Assembly: GCF_028769735.1 (NCBI RefSeq)
Contig: NC_088171.1
Coordinates: 128,171,533-128,235,532 of the forward strand
Reading direction: 5' to 3'
Length of the DNA stretch: 64,000 nt
Origin: Zonotrichia leucophrys gambelii
Lineage: Eukaryota; Chordata; Aves; Passeriformes; Passerellidae
Under the pieces are notes generated by a model. It was not told where the DNA came from, searched no databases, and worked only from the letters and a program-made list of their open reading frames with translations. Each line of letters opens with the position of its first letter. Within the stretch, counting starts at the first letter, position 1. Made by a program: the position numbers and the translations under genes. Positions 48,001 through 59,618 of the stretch are shown here, one piece after another.

Positions 48001-50137
48001 TTCAGATTAAACTGTAAAAGAACATTTGTATGTGAATATGGGAGTATTACCACAACCACTTTAATTACATTTCATTAATATAATTGTATAAACATTCGTA
48101 AGATAACAAATTCCAATTTGAGTGCAGAGGTAACTTGCCATCCACAGAACACATCACAGTTTTTTCTTTCTAATCCCACTGAGGACACTTGGGAAATGAT
48201 CTTTACTTCATGGCTGCCATTCCCTCTGTAACCTGGTATGTCTAAACTGAGGTAGCAGAAACTCAAATCCATAAAACTGCACAGCAGTTCCATTTCTGCT
48301 TTTTTCATGGGAATTAATGAAATGCATTTTCAAGTGTAGCCTACATCTAAATAGGATCAGATAACATAAATCCACACAATATGTGACATATTCATCATTA
48401 TACAATCTTTTAACACTTTGAATAATTTGCCAGCACAAAATAAATAAATCATTACAATTATCCTTAAATTTACAGATATTTCTCTGCTGACTTCCATCTA
48501 CTTTATATTTCTTTGAACCAGTGAACAGTTTTAAGCAAACACAGATTCCACCAAGGAATAAATTAAATGCTTCCTAGAGAAGTAAAGAAAACCAAGTAGA
48601 ACAAAACAAATCACTACTCTGATTTCACACAGGATTAATGCAATTATTGTATCTAAAAATCAGGAGTAAAAAGAAAAAGCTTCAGGAATGATAAAGAAAA
48701 ATAATCTCTAAAGAATACCTACACATTTAGTTTAGGATAATTTATGATCTTTTAAGTGTGTGCTTTCAGCCATAGTGTTTATTAGCACATCAATAGTATT
48801 AAAAATGCCATCTGAAGCCTACCCTGCAGTCTACTGGCAATATTTCGCAGTTCACTTCATTGTTCAAGGCAGGGAGCAGATGAGAGTACTGAAGGACAGC
48901 AGAGTTTGCCCCAGGGGGAAGCCACTTCTCTTCCACTGAAAGGGGCAAGCGGGCCAGCCCAGAGTAAGAGCAGGGAAAAGGTGAGGAACCATGCCTTGGG
49001 ATTTAATCAGAATTGAGAGGTGCTTTGGAGAAAAAAAATCACAGACCATTGCACATGAGAAGATAAATCAAAACACACAAAGACAGACATTACCCACTGA
49101 ACTCTCAGCCTGAAATGTGGAAAGTGATAAACAAACATGCAGATATTTTAAACAGATCATGAATGGTGTACACACACAGCTGATACATGTTTGCATGGCA
49201 GCACTGGATATTGGTTTTCTCTCTTTTATAGTGTTCAAATCTACTGAAGGTGCAATTTGCTCCATTAATTTTAATGGAATTAAAAATCTTGAATTAGTTC
49301 TGATAAAACAAGGGAAATCCCATCAGTTCATTCTATACATAAACATATTTAAACACAACAGATTGCTGTCTTTATGAAACCAGTATACTCAAAACAAACT
49401 CATGAAATACAAGTTCCGTCCTGGACACAGTTTGGTGCCATGCATAACTATGTATGTACATTTGCACATTCCAAATAGCAAGTCTCTTTGGGGGCCATGG
49501 CTACACACAAAATCCACTGTATTTCTCCTGTTAGCCTTCCACCTGCACTGCTACTCTAAGGAAAGGATACTTGGGGCCAGTATTTAATTGCTCAACTCTG
49601 GTGTTCTATAAAAATTCTGTTGTAATGACAGGCAAGGGATACCTGAACGACCCCGTAGATTGTCAGAAAAGCACCCGCGAGGAAGTGTGGTTTGCTTTTC
49701 GTATGAATGAGCAGAAAATGGAAAGAATGGAAAGACCCTCTATCCTTTACTTCTCCCCCCAACGTAACTAAAGTTCAGCTAGCAACTTCATTCTCAATGT
49801 GACGATAAACATCATCCGTTAAATCCCACCTCACTCTCCAGCTACAAGCACGGTGATACCAATCTCTCTCTCAGCCCAAGCCACTCTCCATCACTCGCGT
49901 CCCACATCCAGCTCCTCGCCCAGCCGACCCCCGGCCCTTCCCGGCGGGCGGCCCGGTGCGCCCGCGGTCCCCGCGCACACCTGCGGACACCGTGCCCCGG
50001 CCCTCACCTCCGTCCTCCTCCTCCAGGGAGTTCATGCAGGGAAAGTAGACGGCCAGCGCCTCGAAGGAGGCGGAGAGGCTGCTCCGGCTCTGCGACCGCT
50101 GCATGGCGCGCCCGCCGGCCGCCGTCTGCCGGCCCAT
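32852..50137 (-). CDS. RIMS2: RIMS2, short gamma isoform (RIM2-gamma), six joined exons
   Basis: The coding segments are 50137-50008, 37049-36908, 35580-35468, 34723-34622, 33664-33525 and 33070-32852. Together they are 846 nt, or 281 residues plus a TAG stop, and phase is kept at every junction. RIM proteins are presynaptic active-zone scaffolds; the short gamma forms keep only the C-terminal C2B domain and act in exocytosis and neurite function. Residues 1-44 are gamma-specific. Residues 44-129 are a Ser/Arg-rich linker with [19 protein letters not shown] and [20 protein letters not shown]. The C2B domain runs from about residue 141 ([13 protein letters not shown]) to about 260 and includes [19 protein letters not shown] and [10 protein letters not shown]. 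The tail is [20 protein letters not shown]. This tail and [21 protein letters not shown] fit RIMS2 better than RIMS1, RIMS3 or RIMS4 as I recall them. An internal gamma promoter is also a known RIMS2 feature. RIM C2 domains are known not to bind calcium. Confidence 0.95.
33525..33664 (-). CDS. RIMS2: RIMS2 shared exon, middle of C2B domain
   Basis: This 140-nt exon covers residues 163-209: [20 protein letters not shown], then [20 protein letters not shown], then PQGKVLQ. The acceptor is cattcttctaag|CACCATATG, with a good pyrimidine tract, and the donor is TTACAG|gtaatt. It ends on a codon boundary. The [10 protein letters not shown] lysine/arginine cluster is a typical polybasic strand of C2B domains. 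Confidence 0.95.
34521..34590 (-). mobile_element. Very short CR1 tail beside a RIMS2 exon
   Basis: AGAATCATAGAATATGCTGA, GAAAGGGACC and GATCATCAAGTCCCAGCCCT form an approximately 70-bp CR1 3' end. It is in the same orientation as RIMS2 and lies in the intron just after the exon at 34622-34723. Confidence 0.8.
34622..34723 (-). CDS. RIMS2: RIMS2 shared exon, start of C2B domain
   Basis: This 102-nt exon covers residues 129-163: [20 protein letters not shown] then [14 protein letters not shown]. It begins the C2B beta-sandwich. The acceptor is gttatctag|GAGATATT and the donor is CTGCCAG|gtaagg. The [13 protein letters not shown] stretch matches RIMS2; I recall RIMS1 as having a SLTQKPGSKS-type sequence here. 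A short CR1 fragment lies about 30 bp beyond the donor in the transcript direction. Confidence 0.95.
35468..35580 (-). CDS. RIMS2: RIMS2 shared exon, conserved [12 protein letters not shown] segment
   Basis: This 113-nt exon covers residues 91-129: [20 protein letters not shown] followed by [19 protein letters not shown]. The acceptor is tatttctag|TTTGATC and the donor is ATGG|gtaagtg. The segment just before C2B is nearly invariant across RIM paralogues, which anchors the family assignment. Confidence 0.95.
36908..37049 (-). CDS. RIMS2: RIMS2 shared exon, pre-C2B linker
   Basis: This 142-nt exon covers residues 44-91 of the gamma form. It holds [37 protein letters not shown] and SMNSYSSEG. 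The acceptor is ctccaacag|AAGCAGG and the donor is GGGAAA|gtaagc; the last two bases (AA) join T of the next exon to give Asn. This segment is shared by all RIM isoforms, so alpha and beta transcripts should splice into this same acceptor from exons outside what I can identify here. The adjoining gamma intron is about 13 kb. Confidence 0.95.
46985..47517 (+). mobile_element. CR1 LINE 3' fragment
   Basis: Sense CR1: GGCCACACTTTGAGTGCTGT, TTAGCCTGGAGGAGACTCAG, GGGTTGCCCAGGGAGATGGT, GGTCCCTTCCAACCTTCTGA and a terminal TGATTCTGTGATTC. It is the longest single CR1 copy here, in the first gamma intron and antisense to RIMS2. Confidence 0.92.
47882..47910 (+). repeat. A-rich run
   Basis: A-rich stretch interrupted by two G residues, with no adjacent retrocopy recognised. 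Confidence 0.9.
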
Positions 50138-50780
50138 CTTGGCCGAGCGGCACCCGCCTTTGGCGCGGTACAAGAAGCGCGGCGTCTTGGCGGCGGGGGC
50201 TGAGGGCGGCGGGGAGCGCTGGGCGGGCTGCGCGCCGCGGAGCTGGGCTCTGCCCCGCTGTGCCCGGCTCTGCCCCGCTGCCGCCGCCGCTGCTCTCGGC
50301 GGGGCGGGCCGCCGCAGCCGGCACGGAGCCGCCTACCAGCGGGGCGAGCAGCGAGCCGGCGGCGCGGGGCTCCGGGGCGGGCGGAGCGGGACGGCGCCGT
50401 CGTGCGAGACTCGCGGGCGGGACGGCCCGGCCGCGGCGGCTGTAAATACTGAGCGCGCCGGAGGCAGGACCGGGGCACGGCGCCGGCCGGTAGCGGCGGG
50501 ACGTCCCGCAGGCACCGCCCGCAGACTTTGTTCTCCGCCCGGTTCCCGCCGGCCTGCGAGCGGCCCCTGCGCGGCAGCAGGCGGGAGGGGCTCGCCGGGG
50601 CCGGCCGGGGCTCGCAGGGATGCTGGAGGCGGGGGGAGGCCGCAGAAGGGGCGGCCCCGTGGCTCGGCACGGAGCGGGGAACGCAGCGGCGGCCCTGGCG
50701 GGGAGCGGGGCTGGGCAGCGCTGCCCCCACTCCCGGCCGGCAGGACACACCTGCAGCCTACGGGCGAGAGTCCGCTCTCG
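49900..50780 (-). promoter_or_regulatory. RIMS2: CpG island and probable RIMS2-gamma promoter / 5' UTR
   Basis: This is the only dense CpG block in the window and it contrasts sharply with the AT-rich DNA around it. It contains the gamma first exon and about 0.6 kb upstream of its ATG. GC-box-like GGGGCGGG runs occur near 50295 and 50371. A weak TATA-like TATTTA on the minus strand lies at about 50440-50450. The transcription start is not determinable from sequence alone. The island is inferred to drive the internal gamma transcript rather than the long alpha/beta forms. Confidence 0.8.
50008..50137 (-). CDS. RIMS2: RIMS2 gamma-specific first coding exon
   Basis: This exon encodes residues 1-43 and the first base of codon 44, starting [20 protein letters not shown] and ending in NSLEEEDG. 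The chosen ATG at 50137-50135 has a strong context, with A at -3 and G at +4. A second in-frame ATG at residue 12 has a weaker context. The donor at 50007-50006 reads GGAG|gtgagg, and the split codon (G|AA, Glu) joins the exon at 37 kb in frame. The exon lies inside a CpG island and is very GC-rich, unlike the downstream exons. The [20 protein letters not shown] segment is the RIM gamma N-terminal signature from memory. Confidence 0.93.
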
Positions 50781-52412
50781 GGTGGGATCTGTAAAAGAGG
50801 GAACGAACCACTGGACCAGAGAATGGCTGAGCTGGGAAGGTGTCCCTGGATCATGAGGCAGGGTCACTGGGGCCAGCTGCCCTGACTGGGGGCCAGACGG
50901 CTTTGAGTCTCTCCCAGGATGGAGACTCAGCCTCCCTGGGAAACCTCTCTCAGCAATGCTCACTCATGCTCACAGTGAAAAACTGCTAATGTTCGGCATG
51001 AGGCTTCTGTGAGCGAGCTTGTGCCCATTGCTTCTGTCAGTGGCCCAGCGTTACTTGAGGAGCTGGCCCTGCAAGGCACAGGCAAATCCTTCATCTCTTC
51101 TCCACTTTAAGCCAAGCTGTATTTCTCTAAAGCACATCTGCCTCCTTAGCAAACATGAGTGTACCTTTTCTAAATTCAGTCCTTAGAGGATTTGCTTATA
51201 GCTACAACACATAATTTTGGGGCTTTTATCTAGTCTTACTTCCATATTTTCCTCAACGCCATTTAATGTTACCTTTTTTTTTTATCCAGTATGTTACCTT
51301 AATTGAGTATATAGCAATTGGCAAACTTTTCCCTAAAATGCTAAGAAATTAAAGCACTGGGCATGATTAAAAAGAGGTACCAGCTACTGTACCAACCTTT
51401 TGAAGCATCAGTGACTTATTCCACTATAGCTCATGGCAGTGCAAAAGTGCTATCAAACCTTACACATGCTTGTTGTTTCCTTACTTGCCCTTTGAACAGT
51501 AATGACAGTAAATGCAGGACTTGGGGTGCATTCAGTTTTCTTTCAAATAAAAAAAGAATTATCTCAAAATAATCAAATCCTAGCTCAAAATTATCAAGCC
51601 CTAAACATTAAATATAATTTTGCAGACAGAATGATGGTTTGAAGTGAAACTGAAACTCTTCATAAAGAAAGTATGTAGAGTGAAATACACTTCACACCCC
51701 TCATGTGTATTTCCTTGAGCTGATGATTGGAAAGGATAATAATAAGACTTTAAAACCAGCCAACACTATCACTGACATACTTTGCTGAGGAATGAAAACT
51801 AGTTGGAACTTTAGTATTCAGGGATGGAACCATCATCACTCAATTACATCACATCAACTACATCAAAGCAGTGAGTTTTTACAGGTATTTTTATGATTTG
51901 CCCAATAACTTGATTTCTAGATTAATATAACAAAGCAAGTCTCATGTAACATCATAGGAACTTATTTTAGAAGAACATAAATCCCTTTTTTCCTCTTTAC
52001 GGGCTATAAAAGATGCCCAGGGCAGCTTCTCTAGGCTCTGACATCTTTTAGATGTCTCATTCAGGTCATGTTCCAAAATGTGTGTTTAGTTGCTCATCAT
52101 GTTTCTCTGGCCACATGCCCAATTTTGTCCCCTCCCTGTGATGTTTTTCTGATTAACAAGAAGGTGAGCTGCCAAGACAGACAGACACCTCTCTTGTAAG
52201 CCACAGGCACTCCATGATGGCAGAGACCTGCCAAGGTCTGTGGAGGACACCTGGTCAGCCTGCAGTACCTCTTCCCCTAAAATCACCCTTTGCATTACAT
52301 CCCTTTAAGGTATTTTCAAGTGGTAGAGTGAGCTTTTCCTGTTTACACTTCACTCTAAAAAGACATTATTGAAATACTATAAAGCAAACAACTCTAAAAG
52401 AAAGTGTAATGG

Positions 52413-52431
52413 TAATAATAATAATAATAAA
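52413..52431 (+). repeat. (AAT)n microsatellite
   Basis: Six AAT-type units. Confidence 0.9.
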
Positions 52432-55333
52432 TGTCTAATATGCAAAATCATATAATTGGCAAAACCCAATAAAACGTGTTGAAATAATTGCTAAAGATAT
52501 TTTTAAAAGACTTGGTGACTACAAAATTTTCTATCTATAAACATTAAAGCAGACAAAATAACTTCCCTCAACATTTTTATGAATGTAAGATTTCGCAGAA
52601 AAGTAAATGTCTATTAAATAATAATTCATTACTGCTTTTGAGAAGTTGGATGATAAAAATGAGTTAATGTTCATTACATTTCAGATGAACTACTGGTTTC
52701 ACAAAAACAGTTGAATAAAACTGAAAAGACATTGAGAAAGCAGAGAAAGGCAAAACAACAGTTGGGTGACTTGGAGATACAAAAATATAAATAAACTCTA
52801 GAATATATATTCAAAAAAGAGAAACTGACTTGGAACACCTGTTTCATCTACTTTCACTCACATTTATAAATATTCTTGTGTAAGTACTCCCCTTAGAAGT
52901 ATCTCTTGTAGAAGAAATAATACCTGGTTGGAAGCCAAGAGGCTTCTAAGCCATTAATAACAAATTGACATTTTTGCTAATGTTGTCAATATAAAAAACC
53001 TGTTACTGTCATTGATAAAATGAGCCTATACCAAGGAAAACACTTTAAAACCTCAACCATCTGTAGTCAATTACAAATTACCCCAAAGAGACACTGGGAT
53101 AATAGGCACCTGTGCAAAAAAATCCGTAACAAAACACTGGATCACCATCCTATCCAAGCTTCCTCAATATGCTTCTGTCCTAATTTTCTTTCTTTAAAAT
53201 AAATGTTTAAATGGAGAATGAAAACAGACACAAAGAACTGAGGTGACAAATCCATAAATTCTCATGGCATTTTGGGAGGCTGTCCTCAGTTTCTAATGAT
53301 TGCACTATACAAATAATCTAATTGATGGCAATCTAGACACATCCTGAACTGCAGAAAACAAGTTTACTACTCTGACATTGACAACATCCCCCAGCTGTTT
53401 TGCTGACTGTTTAAATTTTAACTGACACTCATTGATTTGCTTCACCAGGTACAAGTGAATAAAAATCCTGTTAAAGAATAGCGCCCGAATTCCCATCTCA
53501 ACGCTAAATATTAAGACAAAGCAAGAGACTCCCAGGTATGCTATTTTGTTAACATTTATATAGTTTGCTGAAAGAAACCATGTTGTTGGAATCGAGGTCA
53601 AACACCTTCTATAAATGTATGTACTGTCCTAAAGAAATGCTATTTGTAGGGTTGGATTTGTTATCAAATATTTTGGTGGCTCATCTAAAGAATTGTGGAA
53701 GCAATTGCTTACTAGTTGTGTTCCCTGAAAATTGCTGAAAGATGAATTTATGGCACTGGATATTTGGTGTCAATCTACTGTAAATACAGTCAGCCAATAA
53801 TAGAATTCTGAATTTAATAAATGTACCTTTTTCTTTTTATGTAGATATGCTATGTGAGGTAATTTAAAAAGTAGCATGGAAGTTAATGTATTCCCCATGC
53901 TTTTCCATGTTTCTTCTGTAACTGGGTGCATGTCAGCAAGCTTGCTTCAAGTAAACACTAAATATTAGACTTAAAATGGGGATGCTTCAGAAAAATAATG
54001 CTTTGATGATTCCTTCATGAAACCATAACTTTTATCAAGGACAGCAAAATCAAAAGTAAAAACGAAATTTCTTCACTTCCCATTTCTACTTCTATATACT
54101 GAACCCAGAGGTCATAATTCCCTGGAGTGAAGAATTCAATAATTTCTATGGCAATTATTTTTTTATTATTGCCTATATCATGGAATAATTCCTAAAGCCT
54201 GCTTCATCTTCTGAACACAAGATAAAAGCATACATTGCCATAAAAGAGTTCCTGAGCCCTTGTGCACATTTTGGAGAGGATTCTTCAGGGCAGTCACTAT
54301 GAAAGGGTGATCTAAAGTTTCTCCTTTAACCTGGAATTAAGGAAGGTTTCCTGGGAATGGGACTAGAAAGGAGTTATTGACTTTTTTTTTGTCACCTCTT
54401 CTGTCAAGCATTGCCCACAGACTTCTTTTGTTGGCTACAGAAGGGATTTATTTTGTTCATGATTGTCTTCAAAAAGAACCAATTCAGCTGCTGAGCTTTA
54501 TATGCTGGTTAATTACCTCTAACTTGCACCACACCTATCAACTACTAGGCACAACATACTAAAATTGTAATTCAAACTCTAAATGTATTCCCACTTATAA
54601 GAAATCTTTGTGCAACATGCCACTACAAGAAGGGCTTCCTCTTAAAACAGGAGGGATAATCCTCCACACCTCCCACAGTGTTTTATTTCACTGAGTTTTT
54701 GTCTCCTCTCATGCCCTCAGTCTTCACTAATCAGAGACAGCAAACGTGAAAACAGAGAAGAAATACTTGACAAGGGCCTCAAAAAGAGTTAACTTTGAAT
54801 TGTCTCCCACTCCAAAAAATAAGCCAGTTTGAAAACCCAGCATTTATCTGATTCTAGGAAGACACAAAAGGAAAAATAAATACCAGTATTGGTTGGAGGA
54901 AATGTTATTCTCCAACTGAGTCTCCAATTATTCAAGCAATTTCCAGTAATTTGTCCAGATTAAGTATCACTGGAATATACAACTGCTATTATTACTGAAT
55001 TGAACCTTTTTTTTTTCCTTTGTGTAAAGCTAAAACAATACATGGAAAAGATCATTAAAACCATGGCCCAGTTAGTGTAAAACAGGGTTTATGTATAACA
55101 ACTTGTAACATGTAGTAACAAGCTGCCATTGCCTATAATATGCTAAATGTTAGGACTGTGCTGGCTGTCCTCATTCCCTACAGAGATGGCCAAGTGCCAA
55201 CTCCAGCCCAGCACTTTGAAAGGGCAGATTCCAGAAATGTATAAGGTCCTTCACAAAGTAATGGCTGCTTTTACTGAATCCTATCTTATAAAAATTCACT
55301 GTTCTTGACTTAGTATTTTTTTGATCATGATCA

Positions 55334-55690
55334 AAGAATCATAGAATGGTTTAGATTGAAAGGGACAGTTAAAGGTCATCTAGTCCAATGCTCTTGTGAC
55401 GAGCCGGGACACCTTCCACTACACCAGGTTGCTCAGAGCCCCATCCAGCCTGATCTTGAATGTTTCCAGGGTTGAGACATCTACCTGTTCCAGAGTTTTT
55501 CCACACTTGTTATAAAAACCTTTTCCTTATATCTTATCTAAACCTACCCTGATTTGGTTTAAAACCATTACCCCTTGTCCTGTCACAACAGACCACGCTA
55601 AATAGTTGTCCCTGACTTGTCATGACCTTTGTCATGAACTCCATCCCAAGGGCCATAGCTTCCATGCAGCACTGACCTTCAGTGGTCTTG
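55334..55690 (-). mobile_element. CR1 LINE 3' fragment
   Basis: AGAATCATAGAATGGTTTAG, AAAGGTCATCTAGTCCAATG, CCCATCCAGCCTGATCTTGA and ACCCCTTGTCCTGTCACAAC, in antisense CR1 order. Confidence 0.9.
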
Positions 55691-58667
55691 TACTCTTCTT
55701 AAATTTTCATGATATAACGATAATTCCTACATTATTTCTACATCTAGCAGTTAGAAATAAGTTTTCTAAATTCTACTTTATTTAAATCTTACATTTTGGG
55801 TTTTCTGAGCATCCCCTACTAAGCAGTCCCAGAGAATGCAGGTACACTTTTCTGTCTGCTTACATGGTAACAGTAAATTTTTCCATTCTCCCACTTCTTT
55901 TGGCATTTTCTACTGTAAGGTCAACTCCACCCCAAATATCAAGCTAGGTACACAGTACAGATTTATACCAAAATAGCTTTGCTGACTGACACAGCTGTTC
56001 TGGGAGAATTCCCTAGTTGTTAGTGCAAGTGCAGTTATATCAGCAAAACAGGATTCTCCTAGAACTGCTTGTTTTGCATGCCCACCTTAGGACTCATTTA
56101 TTGGTACACAATTCCAGCATTCCTGCATGGGAATAGGGGTTCCACTGATCCCATCACCTTCACAGTCTCTGCCAATGGGACTCTACCTTCAAGTAATTCA
56201 GCCTGTGTGGAGATAATTTCAAAGTCTTGCACGTTTTCAAAGGATGCAGGTTTGAAGAGCTGAAAGAAATTACTTTCACTACATCTCTTTCAAACACTCA
56301 ACAAATTTCAGTTTCTAAAAATAAAATCTGGAAATTTTAACATCAAATTTGTTTTAAAAGGTAGAAATAGAAAAGTCTTTTGGTTTTTTTCTTAGAAACA
56401 GGCTGCTTTCAGATGCATAAAGACACCAATTTTAGTTTCTTAAACAACATAGTTGGATTACTTGTCCTGCAGTTGGCATTCTCTTCTGCATTAAGCTCTC
56501 TATAATGAACATAAAGGAAATCTATAAAAGTAACACTTTTTCTTCAATGCTAACGTTAATCACATGTGAAAGCTGTCTGTTCTTATTTACACAAAATATA
56601 TTTACTTTCCCCTTCAATATTTATGAAAAAGCCACAAAACCAAAATAAAGTAGTAATTTTTCTGGATAACAAAAGGAGTTTTTAATGGACTAGCATGAAG
56701 CAACACAATGTAGATAGCTCACAAGTAGCTAGGAGGTTGGAGAGAGAAACTCTACACTGCTATTTCTGTTTTGATTAAAATAATTTCACATCTTTATGAT
56801 CACAAGGTGATCTGCAAATCACAAGGTGTCTTAGCGCTTGGCAAAAACTACTACTTCGTAATGCTTCATCAGGGAAAGAAACGAAGAGCAGAGAAATAAA
56901 AAGCTACATGGTTTTTTGAGGAAAGAAGTGTTGAGAAAAGAAACCCATAGGAAAATATCAAGCTGTTTGAAAAGCTAAAGGCAGGTGGTGGGGTGTTATT
57001 TGGTTTGGGTTTTTTTTTGTTATAAATACATACATTCTATCTGCTTCCTTTGTTTTGATCCCAATCCACCTTTTTGCCTCTGAGAATGACCTTCATAATT
57101 CATCACACCCATCAGCTTAAAACCAAGCTGTAGTTATTCATTTATATGCTCAAATTATATTATTGCAGCTGCCTGTGTACTCCACTGAAAGTTTTCAGAA
57201 TGTCTTAGAGGAGGACAGTGTAATTAGTTTCAGACACTCTAATTTCATGAAACAAGATTTGTTTCCCTTATAATTCCATCTTCAGTAGAGATGGGACAAA
57301 GCTGGTACAGAACTATTGGCACTTGAGTGGCCTGTGGAGCACAGTGTCCTGAACCTCTGTTGGGAATGCAATCTGCTGATTCTACTGAAGAGGATGTACT
57401 GCAGAAGAACACTCTATGATCTTTATGCTTGTATTCTGCCAGAAAAAAAATACAAAGAGCATCCTGCTGAAATGAAATGTGTTTTGCAAACAACATGTAA
57501 AATAATGAACATGTAAACAACAGGGTGAAAAGCGAGGTGTGTACCTGTCACACGTTGTTCTCTGCACTCAAGAACCACAGTGATTAGAGAGAACATAGTT
57601 TGTCAAGGACAGAGCAGGTCTGGTTCAATATGTTTGCCTTTTAAAAGTAATATGTTATCATCAAGTGTCAAAAGCCTTGGGGAGTCCAAATGTCAGCGTT
57701 GAAGAGACATTTGTCTTGCAAGTCAGTCAGGTAATTTCAAAATACCCAGTAGAAGGTTAATATATATTAAGGTGGTGTGATGTTGCAAAGTTCTGTGCCC
57801 ATTAGGTTATCTGTTTTCCTGAGACCACAGACTACATTCACTGAAAACACCGTGTGCCAGAGTCCTGTGCATGACTTCAGTGCAGAACAACAAAACAGGA
57901 TTTTCTGAGGCTCCTTATGCTCTGCAAAGCTCTGCAGAGACTTGCCACACCTATTTGGTAAATCATGCTCTTTCAGACTGCCTGCACTGTGCAGTGCACA
58001 GGTAACCAGCTCCATCCATCATCAATGTAACCATCACATGGTTCCATCTATAACCTTATGGGTACCATCCATATGGTTACTGCTAGCTGGTAGAGTGGAA
58101 TCTCTGAATGCCTCATACTTCCAGAATGTCAGTGGAAGCTACACCATTTTAATGATGTCATAAATGTCCCTTCTTATGGGTACAAGTGTATAGGGTGCAA
58201 ATACTTTAAACCTTAACTAGGATTCTACAAAGGGACCATATTCACTAATGAAACACCTTAATTTTAATGGTCAGCACTGAACTCACTGTCTAGAATCTGA
58301 GTCAGCTGGTGGGCACCAGAATCTATCTAGAAATAACGATGAAAATATTTTCCAAGCAAAGTTGAAATATATTTTTATCTGCTGATGTCATTTTTATCTG
58401 ACAAAATCACAGATTTCAGTTTTATTTTGTAAGTTTTCATATTATTTATAACTCTGGCAGAGGAATGTGTGCTGTTGTCATTAAATGTCTCTCATTTCCA
58501 TGGTGTTTTAGTCATAGCAGCGTCTCTTCAGACATGCTCACACAATCCATGAATCTCAAAATGCCAATAATGAAAAACAGTTTTCTTTTTCTATTTCATT
58601 TGTTTATATCTGGTTATCCACAGCTATGTCTACATGAGCAAATACAATATCAGGACACATTCTGATG

Positions 58668-59000
58668 CACAGAATGTGTTGAGCTGGAAGGGACCTTAAC
58701 AATGATCTGGTTCCAACCTGCCTGCTGTGGGCAAGAACACCTTTCACTATGCCACATTGCTCCAAGCCCCATCCAACCTGGCTTTGAACACTTCCAGAGG
58801 TGAGGCACCCACTCAGCTTCTCTGGGCAGCCTGTTCCAGTGCCTCACCATACTCAGAGAAAAGAATTTCTTCCTAATATCTAATCTAAACCTTCCTTCTT
58901 TCAATTTTAACCCATTACCTCTTGTCCTATCACTACATGCCCTTGTGAAAAGTCATTCTCCAGCTTTTTTATAGGCCCCCTTTTGGATACTGGAAGGCTT
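58668..59000 (-). mobile_element. CR1 LINE 3' fragment
   Basis: CACAGAATGTGTTGAGCTGG, CATCCAACCTGGCTTTGAAC, CTGGGCAGCCTGTTCCAGTG, CTTCCTAATATCTAATCTAA and CTCTTGTCCTATCAC form a well-preserved antisense CR1 3' end. Confidence 0.9.
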
Positions 59001-59590
59001 CTATTAGAATCTGGATCATTGTACTGCTACATTTTCAAAAGAGTCTCTAGCACAGTATCAGCTTAAAGTTGTAGAGCACCTCCAAAGGTGCTCTGATTCA
59101 GGAGTTCACATGGGCCAAAAATCACATCTAAAGTCTCTTCTGGTGTATCACAATCTGGATTTGTGTAATTGTGCCACCTGAACTCAGTGCCAGGGTTCCA
59201 CCCTGTGTGATTTAGCACTGTAATACCATAGAACCTTCTCTCAGGTATGACACTGGCAGGGAGGATTTGAATTGCAGATGTAAAATATGAAGTTTTACAA
59301 CAACTTATTTGACCCCAGAGTCACTGTGCTACAAAGAACATTTCCTCAGTTAGCTGTTTGAAAGGCAGTTAGCCATACTATCACCATATTAATGAGTTCA
59401 AATGGGATTTGAAACACCATATACAAAGGCTTAATGTGTGTGCATAACCTGGAACTCTTTGAAAGCTTTCATTCACATTTCATACATGTAAGGCCACACT
59501 GGACATCATTTCACAATCTTGCATTTCAGGACTGAGAGTAACAGATAGAAAGCAGTAAAATTTCATTGACTAAGATTCTACTACTGCTAC

Positions 59591-59618
59591 TGTTGTTACT
59601 AGTGCACTAGTAACAACA
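59591..59618. repeat. Perfect 28-bp palindrome
   Basis: TGTTGTTACTAGTG is followed directly by its exact reverse complement, with no spacer. No surrounding element is recognised. Confidence 0.95.

Larger units (their letters stand above)
37050..50007 (-). other. RIMS2: RIMS2 gamma intron 1
   Basis: This intron of about 13 kb has GT/AG ends and joins the gamma first exon to the shared exons. It is AT-rich. The only repeat I can name is the CR1 copy at about 46985-47517. An unassigned frame lies at 40834-41082. I found no further RIM coding exon, although a microexon could be missed by eye. Confidence 0.85.

Noticed and set aside
50103..50885. Long plus-strand frame (260 codons) in the CpG island
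   Set aside because: Ala/Gly/Arg/Pro-rich shadow of GC-rich DNA antisense to the RIMS2 gamma exon, with no domain.
50004..50963. Long minus-strand frame (319 codons) over the gamma exon
   Set aside because: Out of frame with the RIM reading frame, begins at GTG, and is low-complexity Pro/Ala/Arg from GC-rich DNA.
58650..58904. Minus-strand frame resembling a protein ([20 protein letters not shown])
   Set aside because: Lies wholly within a truncated CR1 3' end and has no intact ORF2.
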